In this document: one piece after another, positions 24,524-31,592 of the stretch | Layout: each line of letters opens with the position of its first letter | How positions within the stretch are numbered: the stretch's first letter is position 1 | Assembly (NCBI GenBank): GCA_026169535.1 | Contig: JAPFCU010000071.1 | Location: 1-64,000, forward strand | DNA length: 64,000 bases | Direction of reading: 5' to 3' | Origin: Blautia sp. | Lineage (GTDB): Bacteria > Bacillota > Clostridia > Lachnospirales > Lachnospiraceae | Program-made: the position numbers and the translations under genes | The notes under the pieces: generated by a model | The model's database searches: none | Told to the model about the DNA's origin: nothing | Seen by the model: the letters and a program-made list of their open reading frames with translations, nothing else

Positions 24524-27085
24524 TTAGCAGCCAGTTTTTAACATCCTGTAAACCGCTCCTTTTTGGGTGGCAAAAGAAATCTTGTCCTTGCTGCAGATTT
24601 CAACAGGGATTGAATTTCCCAGAGAGTCAGTTACTTTATAGGATGCCAGGTCTTTATATTCTCCTATGAATCTTCCGCCATTCTGTGAAGTAATGGTAAA
24701 GGAGTCTGCCATACCCCTGGTCCACTCCATATCAATGACAAAATTGCCACGTGCAACGATTCCTTTTACATAACCGTTTTCCCATTCTTTTGGAAGTGCC
24801 GGAAGGAACTGAATGTAGCCCAGCTGGCTCTGCAGCAGCATTTCATTTACCCCGGCTGTATAGCCAAAGTTTCCGTCAATCTGGAAGATCGGGTATTCTT
24901 TATAGTTTTCTCCGCCTCCGTGGGAAGAGAAAAGGTTGGTCAGGAATCCGGAATTTCCGCCTCCTACAGCAGACCGGACAAGCTGAAAAGCTTCTTCAGC
25001 ATGACCTGTACGTGCCCAGAGGTTTAGTTTATGAGCTTTGGACCATCCTGTTGCATCCAGTCCTCTTTCCTTAAGAGAGACCATGGCTGCGTCCATAAAT
25101 TCCGGCGCATCTTTGCTGATCATATTGCATGGATATAACGCCATCAGGTGAGAAAGGTGGCGATGAGGAGGCTGTTCTCCATTGCATTCGGCTCCCAGAC
25201 TCTGTCTCCACTGAGGGATATCGGTTTCTTCAAGCTCTCCTGCCTGTGCCTTTCCAATGTGGGTTTCCTCAAACCACTCTTTCACCTGACCATCTTTACC
25301 TACAAGTACTGGATCCAGTTTGGATTGCTTTTCTTTCCATTGAGGGATAAGCTCCTGATCCACACCAAGGATTTCTGCCGCCTGAATGGTGTTTTCAAAA
25401 TGCTGCCAGATAAACTGCTGGTCATAGGCAGCACCATTGGCGATCGGGCCGTTTTCCGGTGAATAAGAAGGTGCAGAAACATATCTCTTCTGATACTCAC
25501 TCCAGTAAAGCGCTTTATCCCAGAAATTAGCAACTTCACGAAGAGAAGGATAAAGATTTTTCAAAAATTCAAGATCACCTGTATACAGATAATACTCATA
25601 GGAATTCAAAAGAGCCCATGCAGAGCCCACCGGATTCCATCCGGCGGCATTGTTTTTCTGTCCCATTGTTACAAACATATATGGCGTACTGAAGCAGCCT
25701 ACCAGCCATCCGTTTTCTTCTCCAGCTTCACTTTTAATGCCAAAGGCGGAAGCAGCAGCTGTACGTCCGGCCTCCCGGAGCACATCCAGGTAATCCTGAT
25801 AAGGAAGCAGACATTCACCCAGATTACTTGCCATAGTAGGCCAGTAATTCATCTGTATATTAATATTAAAGTGATAGTCACCGCCCCATTTAAAGTGCTC
25901 TTCGCCCCATACACCCTGAAGATTCGTAGGAAGTGCGCCTTTTCTGGATCCTGCAATGGTCAGATACCGTCCAAACTGATAACAGATAACTTCAATGGCT
26001 CTCTGCTCTTTTTCCGTTGGAAGTTCCCCCCCGTTGTTCTCGATCATATTTCGGTATTTCTGAAGAAGTTCATCCGTAGGGATTTGTGGGATGTCCTCAT
26101 TAAATCCAAGCTCCATGCGGGAGAAAAGTTCAGAGTGATCTTTTACATGATCAGATTTTAATGAAGAGTAACCCTTGGCAGCAGCCCGCTGGATACGCTG
26201 GCTTATTGCTTCATGAGGATCCTCTCCACGGAAAGCAGGAAGCTCCATCTTATAATCTGTACCGCAGGCAAAAATAAGGGTAACAGAATCCGCATGGGAT
26301 ACACGGATAGAATCTGTTTCTGCAGTCATTTCTCCGCCTTCAGGAATGACCTTCAGCTGAGCTTCTGTTTTCATTCCATTACTTTTCAGCGTGTTTTTCA
26401 GAATGATGGTATCTGCTTCGGTGTGATTTAAAAGAGAAGTACCATGGGTGCAGTCCTTCAGACATACTGAAAAAGAGAGACAGCCTTTCTGATCGGCGCT
26501 GAGATGTACGGCCAGCACATTGTCAGGATAACTGTTGAAATATTCTCTGGTATAATGGACACCTTTCCAGTTATAACTGACAGATGCCAGACCAGTGCGA
26601 AGATCCAGATCACGGACATAGCTGCTGACTTCTGATTCATCTGTAATATTGCCGGAAATAAAAATATCTGCAAAATCCTGAGGTTCATCATAACCGGTCA
26701 GATCTCCCATAAGTTTGTTCAGCCAGTCCATAGCCTCTCCCTTTGTATCTGTGCCGCAGGCCTGGTAAGAATTTCCGTCAAAACCAAAGACATGCTCAGA
26801 TTTATCATCCAGCTTCTTACGGATGTTATCCAGATCTTTTTTGATCATGTCCAAATCTTTTGAAGTATTTGCGGGATTAGTGTTTCCATATTTATAATCT
26901 GTTTCTTTGGATGGTCCTCCGTTCCATACAGCTTTTTCATTGATATGGATACGGTCAGTTGCTATCCCGCCAAAGATCAGTCCTCCCATGTAGCCATTTC
27001 CAACAGCCAGCGCTTCTGTCTGCCAGTCAGATGCAGGGCTGGTATACCAGAGTCTGAGAAGGTTTTCGTTTACGGTATTGTTCAT
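24524..27085 (-). CDS. Glycoside hydrolase family 95 (alpha-L-fucosidase type)
   Basis: An 853-residue GH95 protein, a family of inverting alpha-1,2-L-fucosidases with some alpha-L-galactosidases. The N-terminal beta-sandwich begins LWYTSPASDWQTEALAVGNGYMGG. The alpha/alpha barrel holds NIQMNYWPTMASNLGE, matching the paired asparagines of the active site, and FQIDGNFGYTAG, matching the catalytic Asp. There is no signal peptide, so it should act inside the cell on imported oligosaccharides. ATG 27085 has a GGAGG site; the open frame extends to 27166 without one. No sugar transporter or other glycosidase is adjacent. Confidence 0.93.
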   Translation of the reverse strand: MNNTVNENLLRLWYTSPASDWQTEALAVGNGYMGGLIFGGIATDRIHINEKAVWNGGPSKETDYKYGNTNPANTSKDLDMIKKDLDNIRKKLDDKSEHVFGFDGNSYQACGTDTKGEAMDWLNKLMGDLTGYDEPQDFADIFISGNITDESEVSSYVRDLDLRTGLASVSYNWKGVHYTREYFNSYPDNVLAVHLSADQKGCLSFSVCLKDCTHGTSLLNHTEADTIILKNTLKSNGMKTEAQLKVIPEGGEMTAETDSIRVSHADSVTLIFACGTDYKMELPAFRGEDPHEAISQRIQRAAAKGYSSLKSDHVKDHSELFSRMELGFNEDIPQIPTDELLQKYRNMIENNGGELPTEKEQRAIEVICYQFGRYLTIAGSRKGALPTNLQGVWGEEHFKWGGDYHFNINIQMNYWPTMASNLGECLLPYQDYLDVLREAGRTAAASAFGIKSEAGEENGWLVGCFSTPYMFVTMGQKNNAAGWNPVGSAWALLNSYEYYLYTGDLEFLKNLYPSLREVANFWDKALYWSEYQKRYVSAPSYSPENGPIANGAAYDQQFIWQHFENTIQAAEILGVDQELIPQWKEKQSKLDPVLVGKDGQVKEWFEETHIGKAQAGELEETDIPQWRQSLGAECNGEQPPHRHLSHLMALYPCNMISKDAPEFMDAAMVSLKERGLDATGWSKAHKLNLWARTGHAEEAFQLVRSAVGGGNSGFLTNLFSSHGGGENYKEYPIFQIDGNFGYTAGVNEMLLQSQLGYIQFLPALPKEWENGYVKGIVARGNFVIDMEWTRGMADSFTITSQNGGRFIGEYKDLASYKVTDSLGNSIPVEICSKDKISFATQKGAVYRMLKTGC

Positions 27086-27137
27086 ATCTTTTTTCCTCCG
27101 TATTCTTTTGGATAAAAATATTTTATGACCGTAAAAT

Positions 27138-27166
27138 ATAATACAGGTTACCTGATGGAAAATCAA
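27138..27166 (-). promoter_or_regulatory. Sigma-A promoter for the GH95 gene
   Basis: On the reverse strand, TTGATT (27161-27166), a 17-base spacer and TATTAT (27138-27143). No cre-like site was noticed. Confidence 0.65.
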
Positions 27167-27212
27167 TGGTTTTGTATATTTTCACCAAAAAAGCTGTGGG
27201 TTTTGAAGGCTC

Positions 27213-28043
27213 TTATCGCTCAAATCCTACCATAATCCCGCCCTTTTCCGCATAAAAACTGCAAAGTCCACGGGTTTTGTCAATAGAGATCTCTGCCTGA
27301 GGGTATTCTTTTCGTATTAGATTTTTAAGCTGTTCAGCTCCATTTTCATTATAACAATGATCGATCAGTACTTTATTTCCATGATAACCAAGACGTTTCA
27401 TATTACGTAAAAGTTCTGAAATCGCTTTCTTTTCACCTCTGCATTTATCGGTAGGATGAAGCCCTTCTTCGTTTACATCCCCTACTACGCGGATTCCTAC
27501 AATGCCACAGATCTTTGCAGCGGCCGGGCTGACTCTTCCATTATTTGCAAGATTACGGAGAGACTGAAGAGAAAAAACAAGAGAAGTATGCTGATTTTTG
27601 TATTCCTGGATTTCTTTACAGATTGTATCAAAATCTTTTCCACTTTGTACCAGCTCGTTCAGTTTATACAGAAGAAGTTTCATTTCCGGACCGGCAGAAT
27701 AGGAATCAAGTACAAACACCTTTTTTCCGGGATTTTCTTCTTCATATTCCATTTTTGCTGCCATTGCCGCATTATAACTTCCGGAAAGCCTGCTTATGAT
27801 AGTTACACAAAAGATTATGTCATAATCTTCAAATGCCTGAAGCCAGTCACCCATTCCAGGGCATGCAGTCTGTGAGCGTCCGGTATAGGAATGCAGTTCC
27901 TGCACCATCTGGTGGACATCCAGACCGGTATAGTCAATGTATTCTTTTTCTTCAGTTACAATCCTTAAAGGAACAGACGTAAACGGTATGCCATCTAATG
28001 TCATCATATTGGAAGCAGAATCTGTAATAATTTTTACTTTCAT
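27213..28043 (-). CDS. DegV family fatty-acid-binding protein
   Basis: A 276-residue DegV-family protein. Members bind a fatty acid and serve as FakB subunits of fatty acid kinase, or have unknown roles. It opens KVKIITDSASNM and contains TSQTACPG-like (RSQTACPGMGDW), SRLSGSYNAA and LDSYSAGPE, the usual ligand-binding loops. No FakA kinase is nearby. Single gene with its own promoter. Confidence 0.9.
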   Translation of the reverse strand: MKVKIITDSASNMMTLDGIPFTSVPLRIVTEEKEYIDYTGLDVHQMVQELHSYTGRSQTACPGMGDWLQAFEDYDIIFCVTIISRLSGSYNAAMAAKMEYEEENPGKKVFVLDSYSAGPEMKLLLYKLNELVQSGKDFDTICKEIQEYKNQHTSLVFSLQSLRNLANNGRVSPAAAKICGIVGIRVVGDVNEEGLHPTDKCRGEKKAISELLRNMKRLGYHGNKVLIDHCYNENGAEQLKNLIRKEYPQAEISIDKTRGLCSFYAEKGGIMVGFER

Positions 28044-28078
28044 AGCCTTTCTCCATTTAGTATTATATAATTTATTAT

Positions 28079-28095
28079 GTAGTTTTGATAACTAC
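28079..28095. promoter_or_regulatory. Possible operator palindrome in the degV leader
   Basis: GTAGTT-TTGAT-AACTAC, six-base arms around five bases, lies between the degV promoter and its start. MarR-type regulators such as FabT bind palindromes of this size; assignment to any regulator is a guess. Confidence 0.35.
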
Positions 28096-28108
28096 GTCAA
28101 TGGATTTT

Positions 28109-28137
28109 ATAATAATACAAAGGTCAATATTTGTCAA
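28109..28137 (-). promoter_or_regulatory. Sigma-A promoter for degV
   Basis: On the reverse strand, consensus TTGACA (28132-28137), a 17-base spacer and TATTAT (28109-28114). Confidence 0.75.
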
Positions 28138-28171
28138 CTCAAATATTTTGAAAGCTAAAATATTTGGGATT

Positions 28172-28209
28172 AAAAAAACCATTCTACATTATCTGTAAAA
28201 TGGTTTTTA
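28172..28209 (-). terminator. Terminator at the end of the mre-min-rodA operon
   Basis: AACCATTTTAC pairs with GTAGAATGGTT on the reverse strand, followed by TTTTTTT, immediately after the carboxypeptidase stop. Confidence 0.85.
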
Positions 28210-28212
28210 CGA

Positions 28213-29283
28213 TTATTCTTTATTTGCATTTTCTAACAGTGCACTCATCTGCTGATACAGAAGTTCTTTGGTAGAAGCGCCCATAACAATGGAAACATAA
28301 GGTTCTCCGTATGCATTTTGAGAAAGAAGAGCCAGACAGTTTCCGGCATCGCTGGTCGTGCCGGTTTTTCCACCAAGGATCGTGATACCTTTTGGTGCAT
28401 TTGCTTCACCGGTAAGATAATGGTCAGTGGCCAGGAGTGCCGTGCTGACTTCTTCTCCCCAGCTTCTTTCATAAGAAATGGTATAAGAACCCAGCTGTGT
28501 GATCTCGGTAAATTCCGGGTACTGTAAAGCTTCCTTAAGCATCAGGTAAATATCATATGGTGTGGTATAATGATTCTCATCCTGGAGACCATGAGGGTTT
28601 GTGAAATGTGTTCCTGTACATCCAAGCTCTCTTGCATAGCTGTTCATCATTTCTACAAATTTCTCTGTTGTAAGCCCGATATGTGTGGCAATAGCTGATG
28701 CAGCATCATTTCCGGAATATACCAGAAGGCCATGAACAAGCTCGTCCATAGTAACCTTATCTCCTGCCAGAAAACCGATTACCTGAGAGCCCTCTTCAAG
28801 CGTTACGTTTTCTTCGGTGATCGTAACTACATCATCCATGTTTCCATATTTAAAAGCAAGAAGGGCTGTCATGATCTTTGTAATACTTGCAGGGTATACT
28901 CTGGTATAAGCTCCTTTGGAATAGATAACATCCCTGTCTGAGATATCAAAAAGAAGTCCCGTCTGATTTTCTTCCAGACTGACCTGATCCAAAAGCTTAT
29001 CCTCTGTTACAACGCAGAGATCAGATGCAAAAAGCTTTGCTTTTCCTTCTGATGCAGATACCTGACTTCCGGTAAATTCTTTTGAAATATTGTACGCCTG
29101 TACCGGTTCCTTAAAAATTAAGTCTTTGGCAATAGATCCTAAGGCTGCAATTCCTGATATTGCTGCCGCAATAAGAAGAACGGTAAGAAGCCTGCGGATC
29201 ATTTTTCTCCTGCGTCTTTGCTTTTGTCTTTTTATACGGACCGCATTACGCCTTTGGGCTGCAGCCGGCTGTTGATTTTTCAT
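28213..29283 (-). CDS. D-alanyl-D-alanine carboxypeptidase (S11)
   Basis: Penicillin-binding D,D-carboxypeptidase that trims peptidoglycan stem peptides. The 356 residues have a very basic N-terminus and a membrane helix near 31-50, then the active-site motifs Ser133-x-x-Lys136 (SITK), Ser190-Gly-Asn192 and KTG at 306-308. It ends soon after the catalytic domain, so it lacks the usual C-terminal amphipathic anchor; the N-terminal helix would hold it in the membrane instead. Its start overlaps the rodA stop by four bases. Confidence 0.93.
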   Translation of the reverse strand: MKNQQPAAAQRRNAVRIKRQKQRRRRKMIRRLLTVLLIAAAISGIAALGSIAKDLIFKEPVQAYNISKEFTGSQVSASEGKAKLFASDLCVVTEDKLLDQVSLEENQTGLLFDISDRDVIYSKGAYTRVYPASITKIMTALLAFKYGNMDDVVTITEENVTLEEGSQVIGFLAGDKVTMDELVHGLLVYSGNDAASAIATHIGLTTEKFVEMMNSYARELGCTGTHFTNPHGLQDENHYTTPYDIYLMLKEALQYPEFTEITQLGSYTISYERSWGEEVSTALLATDHYLTGEANAPKGITILGGKTGTTSDAGNCLALLSQNAYGEPYVSIVMGASTKELLYQQMSALLENANKE

Positions 29284-30437
29284 AGATATTCCTCTTTCTT
29301 ATCTGCAATGGTTTTCTGAAGCTCTTTGTTATATGCACTGCTTTGAAGTCCTACATTCAGCACCAGTCCCATTCCGATATAAAGGCTGACAAGGGAAGTC
29401 AGTCCATAGCTTACAAAAGGGAGCGGTGTTCCTGTGTTAGGTCCCATACCGGTAGCAACACAGATATTCAAAAAGCTCTGCAGCGAAACAATACTTCCCA
29501 TTCCGCAGCATATGATCTTTCCTGAAAGGTCTTTTGCCCTTAAACCCATCCGGATACATTCCAACGCTATAAAAAGCAAAAGAATAATGATAGTGGTACA
29601 GCCTAGAAAACCATACTCTTCTCCTGCTACCGCAAAAATAAAGTCTGTCTGGTTTTCTGCCACAAAATTTCCATCATTGACAGAGGTTACCTGATCGCCG
29701 GACAGTTTTTTTCCAGTCAGTTCACCGGAAGCAATCGCCATTTTAGAATTGTTCTGCTGTTCTGTATCATCTGAGTATTCTTCATTTTCCGGATAAAGAA
29801 ATGCCATGATACGATCTCTCTGATAGTCTTTGATCAGCTTCTGTTCCGGCTGTACAACGATCATCAGGAAAATAATCATCAATGGAACTGCAATCAGAAG
29901 AACCCCTCCAATCACCCGATAGCTGAGACCGGCTATATAGATCAAAATACAGAATACTGCCGTGATCATAATCGTATTTTTCAGGTCAGGCTGTTCCAGA
30001 ATAAGAAAGAGCGGTACTGCAAGAAGAACAGCGGATTTTGCCAGTGTTTTAGGCGAATTCAGGTCTTCTTCATGATCCATAAAAAATCTGGCAAAAAACA
30101 GGATAATGATAATCTTTGCCAGCTCTGTAGGCTGAAAACGGATAAAACCAAAGTCAATCCATCTGGCCGCTCCGTTGGCAGAATCACCGAAAAGACGTAC
30201 GATAAGAAGCAGTGCAATATTTCCTCCATACATGATCCACTGGAAGTTGCTGATCCAGGAATAATCGATCAAAGAGACTATTACCATAATGATAAGTCCC
30301 ATGATCACACCTGTGATCTGCTTTGTCATAAGATCTTTTCTGGCGGTTCCTACCAGAAGGACGCCGATAGAACTGACTGCAAGCAGAAGAAAAAGCAGTC
30401 TGAAATTGTAAAAACGCAGCTTATACTGTTTAATCAT
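29280..30437 (-). CDS. rodA: SEDS glycosyltransferase RodA
   Basis: A 385-residue SEDS-family peptidoglycan polymerase with about ten membrane helices. Family markers are ARWIDFGFIRFQPTELAK near 89-106, the essential Asp in LEQPDLKNT near 149, and VATGMGPNTGTPLPFVSYG near the C-terminus. RodA rather than FtsW is chosen because of the mre, PBP2 and min context. It overlaps minE by four bases. Confidence 0.93.
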   Translation of the reverse strand: MIKQYKLRFYNFRLLFLLLAVSSIGVLLVGTARKDLMTKQITGVIMGLIIMVIVSLIDYSWISNFQWIMYGGNIALLLIVRLFGDSANGAARWIDFGFIRFQPTELAKIIIILFFARFFMDHEEDLNSPKTLAKSAVLLAVPLFLILEQPDLKNTIMITAVFCILIYIAGLSYRVIGGVLLIAVPLMIIFLMIVVQPEQKLIKDYQRDRIMAFLYPENEEYSDDTEQQNNSKMAIASGELTGKKLSGDQVTSVNDGNFVAENQTDFIFAVAGEEYGFLGCTTIIILLLFIALECIRMGLRAKDLSGKIICCGMGSIVSLQSFLNICVATGMGPNTGTPLPFVSYGLTSLVSLYIGMGLVLNVGLQSSAYNKELQKTIADKKEEYL

Positions 30438-30685
30438 TTTGTCTTTTGTTCCTTTTTAGACCTGACAGGGATATCCGCATGGAGAACCGCAGGGTTCTGG
30501 GTAATGTGGATATGTACCTGTGTTTCATCAACGGTTATATATTTTTTTACGGTATGTATCAGATCGTTTTTCAGCATTGTCATCATCTGTGGAGAGCAAT
30601 TGATCCGTTCCGACACCAGAAGAAGCTTCATCCGGCTTTTCGCATAGTCTGCGGAACGATCTTTTCTCTGTAAAATGATCTTCAA
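30434..30685 (-). CDS. minE: Cell division topological factor MinE
   Basis: Stimulates MinD ATPase and sets the pattern of division-site inhibition. The 83 residues follow MinE: SADYAKSRMKLLLVSERINCSPQ (the MinD-contact helix region), then MLKNDLIHTVKKYITVD for the dimer domain. The start is TTG 30685, preceded by GGAGG at good spacing; no ATG fits. It lies 33 bases after minD. Confidence 0.9.
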   Translation of the reverse strand: MKIILQRKDRSADYAKSRMKLLLVSERINCSPQMMTMLKNDLIHTVKKYITVDETQVHIHITQNPAVLHADIPVRSKKEQKTK

Positions 30686-30718
30686 AGAAAGCTCCTCCTA
30701 TATCATTCCGCCATGCGG

Positions 30719-31507
30719 TTATTTTTTAAATATCCTGCTCAATCTGCGGAACATTCCTTTTTTAGGACTGATATCCATAAACGGGATTTCCTGCCCCGTC
30801 AGACGCTGACAGATATTTCTGTACTCCTCCTCTGCAGGTGATTTACGTCCGGACAGAGGCTCTCCCTGATTGGTAGAAATAACGATCTGTTCATCATCAG
30901 GAATCGTTCCGATCAGATTTACGGCAAGAATTTCAATTACATCATCCACAGACATCATCTCTCCTCTGGCGATCATATCCGGTCTTAACCGATTGATGAT
31001 CAGATGGATGTCCCGGAGATCATTTGCCTCCAGAAGACCAATGATCCGATCTGCATCACGAATGGCAGAAACTTCCGGAGTTGTTACTACAAGAGCCTTA
31101 TCTGCTCCTGCAATGGCGTTTTTAAATCCCTGTTCGATTCCAGCCGGACAGTCCAGAAGCACATAATCAAAATCATCCCGCAGTTCATCGGTAAGCTTGA
31201 TCATCTGTTCTGGTGATACTGCTGATTTATCTTTTGTCTGAGCAGACGGAAGAAGATAAAGTTCCTGATGGCGCCGGTCTTTTATCAAAGCCTGCCTGAG
31301 CCGGCAGCTTCCATTTATAACATCTACAAGATTGTAGACAATCCTGTTTTCCAGTCCAAGTACTACGTCCAGATTGCGCAGACCGATATCGGTATCCACA
31401 ACAACTGTTTTTTTGCCCATCATGGCAAGCCCTGTTCCAATATTGGCAACAGTCGTAGTTTTTCCTACGCCGCCCTTTCCGGACGTAATCACAATGACTT
31501 CACCCAT
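30719..31507 (-). CDS. minD: Septum site-determining ATPase MinD
   Basis: Membrane-cycling ParA-type ATPase. The 262 residues have the deviant Walker A GKGGVGKTT at 10-18, DTDIGLRNLD, LLDCPAGIE and a C-terminal amphipathic helix (MFRRLSRIFKK) for membrane binding. An AGGAGG site precedes ATG 31507. minC normally precedes minD in Firmicutes; here the preceding gene is PBP2 with an 85-base gap. Confidence 0.96.
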   Translation of the reverse strand: MGEVIVITSGKGGVGKTTTVANIGTGLAMMGKKTVVVDTDIGLRNLDVVLGLENRIVYNLVDVINGSCRLRQALIKDRRHQELYLLPSAQTKDKSAVSPEQMIKLTDELRDDFDYVLLDCPAGIEQGFKNAIAGADKALVVTTPEVSAIRDADRIIGLLEANDLRDIHLIINRLRPDMIARGEMMSVDDVIEILAVNLIGTIPDDEQIVISTNQGEPLSGRKSPAEEEYRNICQRLTGQEIPFMDISPKKGMFRRLSRIFKK

Positions 31508-31592
31508 GTTTCTGATTCCTCCTAAAAAATATGTTCCATGATCCTGGTCTTCTCTCTGGTATCTTTAAATGATAATACACCGGAACGAAGCA

